A stretch of DNA of 64,000 nucleotides from Leptolyngbya sp. NIES-2104 (GTDB taxonomy: Bacteria > Cyanobacteriota > Cyanobacteriia > Leptolyngbyales > Leptolyngbyaceae). The position numbers and the translations under genes were made by a program. The notes below the pieces were generated by a model, which saw only the letters and a list, made by a program, of their open reading frames with translations, was not told the origin of the DNA and ran no database searches. The stretch covers positions 2,914,001-2,978,000 of the forward strand of contig NZ_BBWW01000001.1 of the NCBI RefSeq assembly GCF_001485215.1, read 5' to 3'. Position 1 is the stretch's first letter. Every line of letters starts with the position of its first letter. Positions 53,186-63,763 of the stretch are shown piece by piece.

Positions 53186-53827
53186 ATGCAATATCGCACG
53201 ATCGCGAATCTCAATCTCTACGATTCACCGGATTTAACTCGATTGGCAACGCAAGCTGCAACAGGTCGCTATCTTAAAATTTTGTCAGAGTCACCGCTGC
53301 AAGTGATGACTTGTGAAGATGATTATCCGGGATACCTTGATCCGAAAGATTTGCAGTATTTGAAAGAGGTAGAGATTCCCTATCAAGCTCCGGTTTGGAC
53401 GGGAGAGGAAATTCGCGATCGTATTCCTGAAATCATTGCATTTACTCAGGCGGCGATGTCGGTTCCGAATGAATATCTCTGGGGCGGAACGGTTGCACCG
53501 AACTATGATTGTTCAGGCTTGATGCAGGCGGCGTTTGCGTCCGTTGGTGTTCGACTGCCTAGAGATGCCTATCAGCAAGAAGCATTTTTACAGCCCGTAG
53601 AAGCTTTGATTCCAGGTGATTTGGTGTTTTTTGGGACTCCTGAGAAAGCGACGCATGTGGGACTGTATCTCGGTAATCAGCAGTATATTCATAGTTCAGG
53701 AAAAGATCGAGGACAGAATGGAATTGGAATTGATCAGCTTTCGGCAGAGGGCGATTTGGTTAGCCAGTATTACCATTCAATCTATCGAGGAGCAGGAAGA
53801 GCGATCAAGAGCTATATTCCCCACTAA
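53186..53827 (+). CDS. NlpC/P60 cell-wall endopeptidase (C40)
   Basis: A 213-residue cysteine peptidase resembling the cyanobacterial gamma-D-glutamyl-diaminopimelate endopeptidases. Residues 1-75 form an SH3b-like domain; the catalytic domain follows with Cys109 (APNYDCSGLMQAAF), His157 (ATHVGLYLG) and His169 (YIHSSG). It cleaves stem peptides during peptidoglycan turnover. It has no signal peptide, as in the characterised Anabaena/Nostoc proteins. It is divergent from the serine hydrolase gene with 21 bases between starts, and the alpha/beta hydrolase gene follows after 3 bases. Confidence 0.92.
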   Translation: MQYRTIANLNLYDSPDLTRLATQAATGRYLKILSESPLQVMTCEDDYPGYLDPKDLQYLKEVEIPYQAPVWTGEEIRDRIPEIIAFTQAAMSVPNEYLWGGTVAPNYDCSGLMQAAFASVGVRLPRDAYQQEAFLQPVEALIPGDLVFFGTPEKATHVGLYLGNQQYIHSSGKDRGQNGIGIDQLSAEGDLVSQYYHSIYRGAGRAIKSYIPH

Positions 53828-53830
53828 GTT

Positions 53831-54970
53831 ATGACTGTGTTGATTTTGCTATTTAACGCGGTTAGCTTCTTTCTGTCGCTTTGGATTGTGATTCCAGCAC
53901 CGATTTTTTCATTGTTGCCGCTGAGTGTTGGCGCACCGGAGATTAGTCACTGGCTGGTTTTGACCAATACGATTGCGCTTTTATTCACAGTGTTTCGTCT
54001 CAAATCTCTGCCAATTCTAATCGGAATGATATTTGCACTCAGTTTGAGCTTGATACCGATCGCACAATTTCCAGCAACCGCACAACAAGCAAGCAGTGCA
54101 ATGAAATCGAGCTTAGGTGAGCAGCGCGTTTTACCTGGTTTTAGATCTGCACCGTTTGTTTTATTAGATGCGTTTCGCGGCATTCCCAAAGCTGAAATTC
54201 GTCAAACGTTAAACATTCCTGTTGCACAGTCGGACAATGTACCTTTGACAATGAATGTTTATCGTCCGATGCGATCGGGCAAGAATCCAGCGATCGTGAT
54301 GATCTACGGAGGTGCTTGGAGAGCGGGGAATCCTAACTCGAATGAGGAATTTAGTCGGTACATGGCAGCCCAGGGTTATACCGTTTTGGCGATCGACTAT
54401 CGACACGCGCCACGGTATCAGTTTCCGACTCAGCTTGAAGACATTAGAACTGCATTAGAGTTCATTCAGCAGAATGCAGATCAGTATGAAGTGGATGTCG
54501 ATCGAATGGCAATCATGGGACGTTCCGCAGGCGGACATTTAGCAATGCTGACTGCTTTCGCAACTGATGCTTTTCCCTTTCGTGCGGTTGTCAATTACTA
54601 CAGTCCGGTTGAACTCACTGAAGGCTATAACAATCCACCGTTTCCTGATCCGATCGACAGTCGCGACGTGCTGCGGAATTTTCTAGGAGGAACCCCGATC
54701 GAGCGATCAGATCTCTATCGGCAAGCATCGCCTCACCAACAAGTGCGATCGAACTTGCCGCCGATTTTATTGATCTATGGAGGGAAGGATCATATTGTAG
54801 AGTCGAAATTTGGTCGGGGTTTGTATGAGAAATTGAAGCAGAACGGTAACAATGCAGTCTTGATTGAAATTCCTTGGGCGGAACATGCTTTTGATGCAGT
54901 GTTTAACGGTGTGAGCAATCAACTATCGCTTTACTACACCGAGCGTTTTCTGGCATCCACGCTGAAATAG
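53831..54970 (+). CDS. Membrane-anchored alpha/beta hydrolase (BD-FAE-like esterase)
   Basis: A 379-residue protein. The first about 90 residues have three hydrophobic segments, then an alpha/beta hydrolase domain with an oxyanion motif VMIYGGAW, nucleophile Ser232 in MGRSAGGHLAML, an acid near LLIYGGKDHIVE and His in WAEHAFDAVF. It resembles BD-FAE/carboxylesterase-type enzymes that deacylate carbohydrates or lipids. It lies 3 bases after the NlpC gene, so it shares its transcript. Substrate unknown. Confidence 0.86.
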   Translation: MTVLILLFNAVSFFLSLWIVIPAPIFSLLPLSVGAPEISHWLVLTNTIALLFTVFRLKSLPILIGMIFALSLSLIPIAQFPATAQQASSAMKSSLGEQRVLPGFRSAPFVLLDAFRGIPKAEIRQTLNIPVAQSDNVPLTMNVYRPMRSGKNPAIVMIYGGAWRAGNPNSNEEFSRYMAAQGYTVLAIDYRHAPRYQFPTQLEDIRTALEFIQQNADQYEVDVDRMAIMGRSAGGHLAMLTAFATDAFPFRAVVNYYSPVELTEGYNNPPFPDPIDSRDVLRNFLGGTPIERSDLYRQASPHQQVRSNLPPILLIYGGKDHIVESKFGRGLYEKLKQNGNNAVLIEIPWAEHAFDAVFNGVSNQLSLYYTERFLASTLK

Positions 54971-55072
54971 AGCGATCGAAGTTGATGAGTTTAACCTAAA
55001 TTCCTATTTTCAAGGAGAGGAACTACGAGAATGTTTGGAAAGCATAGGAAGTCTTTCCGCTATTGTTGCTGA

Positions 55073-55203
55073 CCCGCCCCGGAATGAAATTCGGGGCTAA
55101 TTGAACGAAGTCCACTGAAGGGGACTGAAGAGCCTGGATAGAGTTCTTTAGTCAGTTTCAACTGACTTCGCACGGTTAGCCCCGAATTCTATTCCGGGGC
55201 GGG
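55073..55203. repeat. 131-base MITE-like inverted-repeat element
   Basis: The ends are 28-base inverted repeats with 26 matches: CCCGCCCCGGAAT at 55073 and ATTCCGGGGCGGG at 55191-55203 are the outer parts, and TTCGGGGCTAA / TTAGCCCCGAA the inner. Inside are further nested repeats: CGAAGTC/GACTTCG, AGTCC/GGACT and AGTCAGT/ACTGACT. Very similar elements recur in cyanobacterial genomes (from memory). It has no gene and would fold as one long RNA stem. It lies in the 323-base gap between the convergent esterase and GH65 genes, where nothing else is seen. Confidence 0.85.
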
Positions 55204-55293
55204 TGATGCAACAAACGATCACTTCTCAAATACCCTCTAGATTTGAGACTATTGGAAACGTTTTCTAAAACGCTTACTTCCTGCTTTCTAGAG

Positions 55294-58191
55294 CTATCGA
55301 ATCAATTCTGCTTGTCTATCTCCTGTCGCGACTTGCTGCAACCGAGAAAGCAAATCTGTCCAGCGAATTTCAAGACTCGATAAAACAATGTGCGCTTCGC
55401 CCACACGCTCTTCTGGACCTAATCCGACTGCCCACATCTGTCCTGCTAATGCAGCTTCAATTCCAGCAGCAGCATCTTCAAAGACAACACACTGTTCTGG
55501 AGCGCATCCCAGTTCTCTTGCAGCAAAAAGAAACAGGTCAGGAGCAGGTTTCGGACGATCGACACTGTGACCATCCGCGATCGCATCAAACAAATCTGCA
55601 ATCCCTAGCTTTTCAATCACCGGACGGGCATTCTTACTTGCTGAACCTAAAGCGATTTTGATACCTGCATCTCTCAGTTCTTTGAGCAATTCCCTAGCTC
55701 CAGGAAGCAGATCATCGGGTGAAATCGCTTCGATCGATTCGACATAGTAATGGTTCTTGCGCTCCATCATTTCTTGGATTTGTGCTTCGCTGTAAGAGCG
55801 ATCGCCAATGATTTTCATCAGCGATTCGCGGCGGGAAATGCCTCTGAGGGCTTCGTTCGCTTGTCGATCGAAGGGCAAACCTTCCTCATCCGCGAGGCGT
55901 TGCCAAGAGCGGTAATGATATTCAGCCGTATCTGTGATGACCCCATCGAGGTCAAAAATCGCGCCTTGAATGTTAAAAGAATCAGTCATGATAGGTTTAG
56001 ATGAATCAGGTCTTAGATCAAACTCGTGCCATTTGCCGCGCCAGTGTAGGCGGAATTTTAGCCGCGTCCAACCGGGGGGAAGATGCGGATGGGCAAAGGG
56101 TTCATCGCCAAATTGGACACCGCCAAAGCCAAGGACAACGGCTTGCCAGATGCCTCCTGCGGACGCGCCATGGATTCCCTCATGAGCATTGCCGCGAGTA
56201 TCTTCTAAATCAACTAATACAGCCTGCATGAATCGCTCATACGCTTCAACTGTCATATTGAGATCTGAAGCAAGGATTGCATGAATCGCAGGACCTAAAG
56301 ATGATCCATAAGTAATATCAGTTCGAGGTGCGTAATAGTTCCAATTCGTTTCTAGAGACTCTTTCGAGTAAGGAAACTCGTCAGATTGCCGCATTAGATA
56401 CAGCAACATTAATACATCCGGTTGCTTCAGAACTTGAGCTTTATCTGCTCCATCAATTCCGAGAATTGCCTGCATCGATTTAGTGCGCGGCTCATAGTCT
56501 TCAAGGTTGATGTCTTTGAGCTTGAAGAAGTCTTCTGATTGTTCGATCAATCCGGATGGATGATACGGAATCCAAATGTTTGTAGCAATGTCTTGCCAAC
56601 GCGATCGACGTTCTGCGGTAATCTTCAATCGATCGCACAAGTTCTTTAATCGGTCTGGATAGCACTCTTTTAACCAATCATAGATATAAATGGCTTTTTC
56701 TAGATGCCACTGCGCCATTCGGTTTGTGAACGCATTGTTATCGACATGCTCATGATACTCATCTGCACCAATGACTTCCCGAATTTCAAAGCGTTCATAG
56801 CGCGTACTCCATTCGGTGCGGCTCATCCAGAAAACGGCTGTATCGAGAATGATTTCGCAACCATAATCGCGCATCCATTCATCGTCTTCGGTTGCTTGCC
56901 AGTAGTACCAGGAGGCATAAGCAATGTCAGCACTAATATGAATTTCGCGATCGCGACACCAGATCCGAATATCTTCACCGTACGGATCTTTCGGTAATGC
57001 CCATCTTGGCGTGACTTCATCGCCTGTGTCCGCACTTTCCCAGGAGTACATCGCACCTTTATAGCCATAGTAGGCAGCTTTGCGACGTGCGCCCTCGATC
57101 GTGTGATAGCGATAGCTCAGTAAGTTTCGAGCGAGATGCGGTTGAGTAAAGGTAAAGAACGGCAGAATAAAGATCTCTGTGTCCCAAAAGACGTGACCGC
57201 GATAGCCAAATCCAGACAGTGTTTTAGCGGGAATGCTGACTCGATCGTTATGTCGAGCCGCAGCGATTAACAACTGAAATAAGTTATATCGAACCGCAAA
57301 TTGAGCGCGGAGATCGCCTTCGATCACAATGTCGCTCTGTTCCCAAGTTTCCGCCCAGCTTTGTTCGTGAGCCGCAAACAGGGTTTGATAGTCCGGTAAT
57401 GCTGCGAGTTTAGCTTGAGCTGCTTTTACTGGAGATTCGGCATCGTGGGACGTGTAGATCGTGATTAGATTTTCGATCGTAATCGTCTGACCCATCGGAG
57501 CCATGAAGGTTGTTGTTAATGTCGGATAGCCTGGAACATTTGTGATTTGCACTGCTCCTTCTGCACCGATCAAAGACAAGCTCGAAGCCATTGCTAACTC
57601 AACATGAGAAGTCCGTGTCCGAACCTGTAACCAAACCCCATGCTCGGTTTTTCCTTGTCCTAGCTGTTCCCAATGGTTAAAGCCCTGATTTTCTGGATAA
57701 CCGTTGATGCTAGCTTGCACTTCTACGATCGCATCTTGCTCTGTCGTAATCTGACAGCGCAATCCGACGACGTGTTCATCCGCAAGACTTGCAAACCGTT
57801 CAAAGTGCAATGAGAGTGTTTTCCCGTTCGGACTGCGCCATTTTACCGATCGACTTAACACCGCTCGTTTGACATCTAACTGGCGTTCGTAGCTCAGAAT
57901 TTCACCCTGATCGAGCCGAAAGCGTTCCCCATCGACAATGATCAACAGCGGCAACCAATCCGGACAATTCACCAGTTCGGTATAAACGACAGGCACATCG
58001 TCATACACGCCGTGAATCAGGGTTGCTGCTTGAGATTGAGAAAATCCTTCTTCAAAACTGCCGCGTGTCCCCAAATAGCCATTTCCGATCGTAAAAACGG
58101 TTTCGCGGGTGTTGAGCAGTCTCGGATTGAATTCAGTCTCGATCGCAGTCCAGTCTGTGTAGATTAGCGGGGAACGGTCGGTCTGGGTCAT
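55294..58191 (-). CDS. GH65 disaccharide phosphorylase fused to beta-phosphoglucomutase
   Basis: A 965-residue fusion. Residues 1-about 730 are a glycoside hydrolase family 65 phosphorylase (maltose, trehalose or kojibiose type): GYRGHVFWDTEIF lies in the sugar-binding site and Glu478 in GADEYHEHVDNNAF is the likely catalytic acid. Residues 735-965 are a HAD beta-phosphoglucomutase (FDLDGVITDTAEYHYRSW, with nucleophile and acid Asp; GSASKN; VFEDAAAGIEAA). An inverting phosphorylase gives beta-glucose-1-P, and the fused mutase turns it into glucose-6-P. Which disaccharide is used cannot be read here. The sucrose synthase gene lies 19 bases upstream. Confidence 0.92.
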   Translation of the reverse strand: MTQTDRSPLIYTDWTAIETEFNPRLLNTRETVFTIGNGYLGTRGSFEEGFSQSQAATLIHGVYDDVPVVYTELVNCPDWLPLLIIVDGERFRLDQGEILSYERQLDVKRAVLSRSVKWRSPNGKTLSLHFERFASLADEHVVGLRCQITTEQDAIVEVQASINGYPENQGFNHWEQLGQGKTEHGVWLQVRTRTSHVELAMASSLSLIGAEGAVQITNVPGYPTLTTTFMAPMGQTITIENLITIYTSHDAESPVKAAQAKLAALPDYQTLFAAHEQSWAETWEQSDIVIEGDLRAQFAVRYNLFQLLIAAARHNDRVSIPAKTLSGFGYRGHVFWDTEIFILPFFTFTQPHLARNLLSYRYHTIEGARRKAAYYGYKGAMYSWESADTGDEVTPRWALPKDPYGEDIRIWCRDREIHISADIAYASWYYWQATEDDEWMRDYGCEIILDTAVFWMSRTEWSTRYERFEIREVIGADEYHEHVDNNAFTNRMAQWHLEKAIYIYDWLKECYPDRLKNLCDRLKITAERRSRWQDIATNIWIPYHPSGLIEQSEDFFKLKDINLEDYEPRTKSMQAILGIDGADKAQVLKQPDVLMLLYLMRQSDEFPYSKESLETNWNYYAPRTDITYGSSLGPAIHAILASDLNMTVEAYERFMQAVLVDLEDTRGNAHEGIHGASAGGIWQAVVLGFGGVQFGDEPFAHPHLPPGWTRLKFRLHWRGKWHEFDLRPDSSKPIMTDSFNIQGAIFDLDGVITDTAEYHYRSWQRLADEEGLPFDRQANEALRGISRRESLMKIIGDRSYSEAQIQEMMERKNHYYVESIEAISPDDLLPGARELLKELRDAGIKIALGSASKNARPVIEKLGIADLFDAIADGHSVDRPKPAPDLFLFAARELGCAPEQCVVFEDAAAGIEAALAGQMWAVGLGPEERVGEAHIVLSSLEIRWTDLLSRLQQVATGDRQAELIR

Positions 58192-58210
58192 GGCGCAAGA
58201 ACTCCGGGAG

Positions 58211-60616
58211 TTATTGGTTTTGGTGTTGTTCTAGAATGAGTTCGGCTCTGGGTTTGTACATGAGATGGAACAAAGCATCGAGATAATGTAAAAGGGATTC
58301 TCGGCTGTCGCGGTGGACATAGTTCCAGAAGCTATACAGTTTTGTCAGCAATAAAAGTCGCTGCGTATGTCGTGTCCAATTGTACTCATCCAGGATTCGG
58401 TGAATGCTGCGATTTGACATCTTATGCCAATAATCTGAATCCGCATCGGCTCGATCGAGAAACTCTAGAATCTTCCGCGCTGAGCCTTGTAAATCCGTGG
58501 GATTGATTAAAAATCCGTGTCTGTCATCTTCGATAATCTCCGTAGTTCCTCCGAACGCGGTTACAAACGATGGTAGTCCAGAAACCATCGCTTCGAGCAA
58601 TACTCTGCCAAATGCTTCAAACCGAGCAAAATGAACAAAAATCCCTTGGCGATCGGCAATGCAGCGATACATTTCTCCGAGATCGGGATTAGACAGGCGT
58701 TCACCAATCCAGCGAATGTGATTATGCAATTGGTAATGGTCAATCAAGCGATGTATTTTTTCAATCTCTTCGGCTTCTTGAGCGTTAATCGCATCTTCAA
58801 CGCGAAGATTATTAGTGACAAGAATTAAATTACAACGCTGCTGAAGTTCCAGATTGCGTCCAAAACATTCGACGAGTCCCGCTAAATTTTTGACAGCGGT
58901 TAAGGGTGAAACGGCAAGTAGGGGGCGACGTTGCGGATCAGCGAGTTTGCCGAAGATCGTCGGATCTTCCTGCTCGAAAATCAGATGCGTGATGCGATCG
59001 CGATCTTGAGTTGATCGCTGATTCGTATACGGAAAAAAGACCCGCTCATCGACTCCCGGCGAAACCCGATTAAATTTTGGATTAAATAATTCAATTCCAT
59101 TAATCACATGATAAAGCTGTGGCATCGTGAAACATTTGTAAGATTCGTACTGTCCGACCGTCTCCGGAGAACCCACGATTTCTTGATACGACGAAGTGAC
59201 AATGAAATCAGCCGCATTCATGCTGATTAAATCTGCGGTAAATTGCGCGGAAAAATGATATTGCGGTTCTAAGTCTTGCCAGTACAGATTACTAAATAGG
59301 TGTTTCGGCTTTTCTAGCGAGTGAGCAATATTGCAATGTGTCACGTTTAGCTGACGTGCCATTAATGAAGCGACTAAATTTCCATCACTATAGTTACCAA
59401 TGATTAGATCAGGCTTGCCGCCCATTTGCTGTATCAATCGTGCTTGAGCATCGATCGCATAAGTTTCTAAATAGCCCCAAATGTCATATCGAGAAATCCA
59501 GTTATCGGTCACTTTCGGGTTAAATTCTCGAAATGGAACCCGCAAAATCCAAGCATTTTCAGTGTCATCAATCTTTTCGAGCGGCAATGCACACTGAGTA
59601 CCTTCACAGTTCGGAATCAAGCGCGTCAGCACAACGACTTGAGCCTGGATATTGAGCATTTTCAATCCAGCGAGTTCAATGTTTTGCTGCAATTGTCGAT
59701 CGAGGTTTCTTGCCTGATCCAGCACATACGCCACTTGTCCGAGCGTTTCCGGTCGTCCTAGCTCTTCTTGCCCGACCCAACCATGAATTGAAATCGAAGC
59801 CACTCGAAACACCGATGGAAATCGTGCCACAAATGCCTCTAAAATCGCGCTCTGAGGCATCGTAATCATCTGCTCCAACAATTCCATCATTTCTCTAGCG
59901 CGTTCAGCAGTATTGCCCCATCCCGGCTCAAATCCCATCCGCTGTAAGTCTGGGTGAATCGATTCGTATGGCTCCTCAGGAGGACGCGATCGTAAAATCT
60001 GAATTCCGTGTTTAATCTGTTGAGCTAACTGTTCAGCCGATTGAATTTGATCATTAATCAACAATGGAACGCCTTCGTAATCATGCCGATGCAGCACATC
60101 AAACAAGACATTGAGCCAATAATCGCGATCGTCTACCACTTCATTTGTGAGATAGCGATTTAGAAATGCAAGTCCTTCTCCAATGTTGCGCGGATCATTA
60201 ATCGTCGGGCTGTTTTCATAAAATGGCGTAACATCGATTTCAAACAGATTCGACTGAGCACGATCGACAAAGCGATCGCGAGCTTCGAGCATTGATTTCG
60301 GTGACATGGCTTCACAGCCTGTTAACCCTGGATCAAATGCCCAAGTTTCCTGACTGCCAATCCACGGACGCAGCACTAACCAAATGCGATCGTCTTCCAG
60401 TAACAATTCATGACTGTACTGAATCAGATGTGCAATGTGCGAGGAATGTAGAAAATGTGCAGGCTTATGAGTTTCTTCACAATATTCAGCAAAAGCTTGA
60501 AAAATCTCATTTTTTAGAACGTATCGCTGATTCGATCGACGAAAGCGATCGATCATCTGCTGAAGGACTAACTTCTCTTCAAAGTGTTGTAAAACGGTTG
60601 CAATTAGTTGATTCAT
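58211..60616 (-). CDS. susA: Sucrose synthase
   Basis: An 801-residue sucrose synthase, length as in cyanobacterial and plant enzymes (about 800). It cleaves sucrose with UDP or ADP to NDP-glucose and fructose, reversibly. The N-terminal regulatory part is followed by a GT-B core with ILVVTNNL-type elements, GNYSDGNLVASLMARQL (acceptor side), SPLTAVKNLAGLVECF and E-x7-E (EAFGRVLLE) followed by GLPSFVTAFGGTTEIIED. It lies 19 bases before the GH65-mutase gene on the same strand. ADP preference is known for cyanobacterial enzymes but not shown here. Confidence 0.95.
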   Translation of the reverse strand: MNQLIATVLQHFEEKLVLQQMIDRFRRSNQRYVLKNEIFQAFAEYCEETHKPAHFLHSSHIAHLIQYSHELLLEDDRIWLVLRPWIGSQETWAFDPGLTGCEAMSPKSMLEARDRFVDRAQSNLFEIDVTPFYENSPTINDPRNIGEGLAFLNRYLTNEVVDDRDYWLNVLFDVLHRHDYEGVPLLINDQIQSAEQLAQQIKHGIQILRSRPPEEPYESIHPDLQRMGFEPGWGNTAERAREMMELLEQMITMPQSAILEAFVARFPSVFRVASISIHGWVGQEELGRPETLGQVAYVLDQARNLDRQLQQNIELAGLKMLNIQAQVVVLTRLIPNCEGTQCALPLEKIDDTENAWILRVPFREFNPKVTDNWISRYDIWGYLETYAIDAQARLIQQMGGKPDLIIGNYSDGNLVASLMARQLNVTHCNIAHSLEKPKHLFSNLYWQDLEPQYHFSAQFTADLISMNAADFIVTSSYQEIVGSPETVGQYESYKCFTMPQLYHVINGIELFNPKFNRVSPGVDERVFFPYTNQRSTQDRDRITHLIFEQEDPTIFGKLADPQRRPLLAVSPLTAVKNLAGLVECFGRNLELQQRCNLILVTNNLRVEDAINAQEAEEIEKIHRLIDHYQLHNHIRWIGERLSNPDLGEMYRCIADRQGIFVHFARFEAFGRVLLEAMVSGLPSFVTAFGGTTEIIEDDRHGFLINPTDLQGSARKILEFLDRADADSDYWHKMSNRSIHRILDEYNWTRHTQRLLLLTKLYSFWNYVHRDSRESLLHYLDALFHLMYKPRAELILEQHQNQ

Positions 60617-60913
60617 AAAAACGTACCATCAAGCGTCTAGAGTTTGACTCACTTCAGGCGACTCGATGGATGAAAAATCATCAACTCCGATTACACCAAC
60701 ACAAGCGATCCCATCAAGTCACATTTTGCCTGATCGAACTTATAGAATTTCATTCAGAGAAATTCACCTGGCTAACGGTAGAGATTCATCAGCGAGGCTA
60801 AGCAGAGTCGATTCGCGTAAAGTAGCGATCGCACTTCTACATCAATCTTTTTACATCAGCAACGAACTGTACAAGTCGAGCATTTTTGCCGCCAACCTGA
60901 TACCATAAGCAAT

Positions 60914-60990
60914 CAAGCTAGGGGTGCCCCACCGGGCTGAGAACAAACCCTTAGAACCTGAGACTGGGTAATGCCAGCGAAGGGAAGCTA
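60914..60990 (+). promoter_or_regulatory. TPP riboswitch (THI element)
   Basis: The conserved elements are plain: GGGGTGCC, GGGCTGAGAA, ACCCTTAGAACCTGA and GGGTAATGCCAGCGAAGGGAA. It lies just upstream of thiC (its start is 20 bases further), so it should repress thiC when thiamine pyrophosphate is high. Since the ribosome site AGAGG (60997-61001) follows directly, translational control is more likely than termination. The 297-base gap before it, back to the divergent sucrose synthase start, holds no gene I can support. Confidence 0.95.
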
Positions 60991-60991
60991 A

Positions 60992-62380
<1,389 letters not shown>

Positions 62381-62403
62381 TTCTGCTTGACACTTCAATG
62401 TCT

Positions 62404-62438
62404 ATCCCGTTTCTCTTCGTGAAAGGCGGGATTTTTTT
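62404..62438 (+). terminator. Rho-independent terminator of thiC
   Basis: ATCCCG and CGGGAT form the outer stem with partial pairing inside, then a seven-T run at 62432-62438. It starts 24 bases after the thiC stop. Confidence 0.82.
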
Positions 62439-62472
62439 GAATTAGAATTTAAGAGAAACACGATCGACATTC

Positions 62473-63087
62473 ATGACTCAAACTCTCGGCATCAGAAAAG
62501 CAATTACAAACCTCAATGAAGCACATCGACGATTTGAGGTACGTCCGGCTGTTGATCCGAATTTCTTTTCAGAATGGCAGGCTGAATTTCCAGAGTTGAG
62601 CGCGATCGAGCAAGCGACCTGCGATCGATTAAAAATTCGCTACCAATACTATCAAGCAGAAGGCGCAATCACAGAAAGCACCGTGAATCTGATTGTGATT
62701 GCACCGCTGTTAGAAGCCCTAGGACTATTTGATCCACCGTACAAAGTTCGAGGCGAGAAGTACGTCAGAATCGAGATTGAAAATGGAGAAACGATTTTAG
62801 AAGGATTGATCGATGTCTTGCTCGTGCAAGATTCACTCTGGCTCATTCTGCTTGAAACAAAGCGCTATGGATTTAGCGTGATGCAAGCATTACCGCAGAC
62901 ATTAGCGTATATGATGTCACACCCGAATCCAGAATCGTTTGCACTGATCACAACAGGTGAAGATTATCTGTTTGTGAAACTCGATCGACAAACTCAACAG
63001 TACGATATCTCAGATAAATTCACCCTTTCTACTCGACAAGGCAATCAGCTTTATCGAGTGGTGCAAATCCTCAAATCGTTCATCTAA
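62473..63087 (+). CDS. Type I restriction R-subunit N-terminal-like protein (HSDR_N)
   Basis: A 204-residue stand-alone protein with a PD-(D/E)XK nuclease-like core: Asp114 in EGLIDVLLVQD, Glu128 and Lys130 in LLETKRYG. Such short proteins are often annotated as restriction endonuclease subunit R, but there is no helicase, methylase or specificity subunit nearby, so a restriction role is unlikely or at least unproven. The 3' end overlaps sipA by 4 bases, tail to tail. ATG at 62473. Confidence 0.85.
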   Translation: MTQTLGIRKAITNLNEAHRRFEVRPAVDPNFFSEWQAEFPELSAIEQATCDRLKIRYQYYQAEGAITESTVNLIVIAPLLEALGLFDPPYKVRGEKYVRIEIENGETILEGLIDVLLVQDSLWLILLETKRYGFSVMQALPQTLAYMMSHPNPESFALITTGEDYLFVKLDRQTQQYDISDKFTLSTRQGNQLYRVVQILKSFI

Positions 63088-63296
63088 ACCGATTCTAAAT
63101 ATTGATCATCCATCAAGAACGCACCCGTGGGAAATCGAACGCCCCAATATCCGCCGGGTCGTCGATCGAGCACCGTTCCTTCATCTCCCACCTGCAAAAG
63201 ATCCGCTGGACGCAACATCGGCATCGTCTCAGCCGTTTTCAGATACGGCGGCAGGGAAACAATGCGGACTTTTTCACCGATCGAGAATTCTTTCAT
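63084..63296 (-). CDS. sipA: SipA, NblS-interacting regulatory protein (DUF3148)
   Basis: A 70-residue protein of the cyanobacterial SipA/DUF3148 family, an SH3-like fold. FSIGEKVRIVSLPPYLKTAETMPMLRPADLL, GDEGTVLDRRPGGYWGVRF and LMDDQYLESV match family landmarks. SipA binds the histidine kinase NblS and affects its activity, linking to the NblS-RpaB high-light regulon. The start is ATG at 63294-63296. No kinase is adjacent; the NblR-like regulator is 23 kb away. Confidence 0.9.
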   Translation of the reverse strand: MKEFSIGEKVRIVSLPPYLKTAETMPMLRPADLLQVGDEGTVLDRRPGGYWGVRFPTGAFLMDDQYLESV

Positions 63297-63380
63297 AACT
63301 TTGGATTATCACTCTAACTTTTACTCTACCGCACAGGATCATAAGGCTATACTCGTTCAATATGACTCTAAGGATTGCAC

Positions 63381-63626
63381 ATGACTATCTCCAGAATCAC
63401 AAATGAAGGGCAGGTGACAATTCCGCCAGAGATCCAGGCACATCTTAAGCTGCAACCTGGAAGCCGTGTTGAATTTATTATTGATGGTTCTGGAGCGGTT
63501 AAAGTTCTTCCACTGGATATCTCAGTTGCCAATCTTGCAGGAATTTTGCATCGACCAGATACACCGACCGTTTCAATCGATGAAATGAATCAAGCAATTC
63601 AAGACGAAATTAATCATCGGGCTTGA
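63381..63626 (+). CDS. AbrB/MazE/SpoVT-type DNA-binding protein
   Basis: An 81-residue protein with a swapped-hairpin AbrB domain in the first 45 residues (RITNEGQVTIPPEIQAHLKLQPGSRVEFII) and an acidic tail that resembles toxin-binding antitoxin tails (VSIDEMNQAIQDEIN). In type II systems it would be the antitoxin, followed by a PIN toxin; here the next gene is a sigma factor start, so no toxin is paired. The ATG at 63381 has AAGGA 6-10 bases before it. Could be an orphan antitoxin or a transcription regulator. Confidence 0.85.
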   Translation: MTISRITNEGQVTIPPEIQAHLKLQPGSRVEFIIDGSGAVKVLPLDISVANLAGILHRPDTPTVSIDEMNQAIQDEINHRA

Positions 63627-63763
63627 ATCAAAAGTTTCGAGGGTAAGCAGGCTTTCGGGTATTGGGTGAGTAGAGCCTAACTTCGTAATTTGGCATTCCA
63701 ATGAGTAACCTTTTGTCTTCGCTTTGCCACTAATCATTAGTAGAGTGATTCAACGAGGAAAGC

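Noticed and set aside
60666-60908. 80-residue plus-strand frame upstream of thiC
   Set aside because: Untypical composition, no ribosome site, and lies in the promoter region ahead of the TPP riboswitch.
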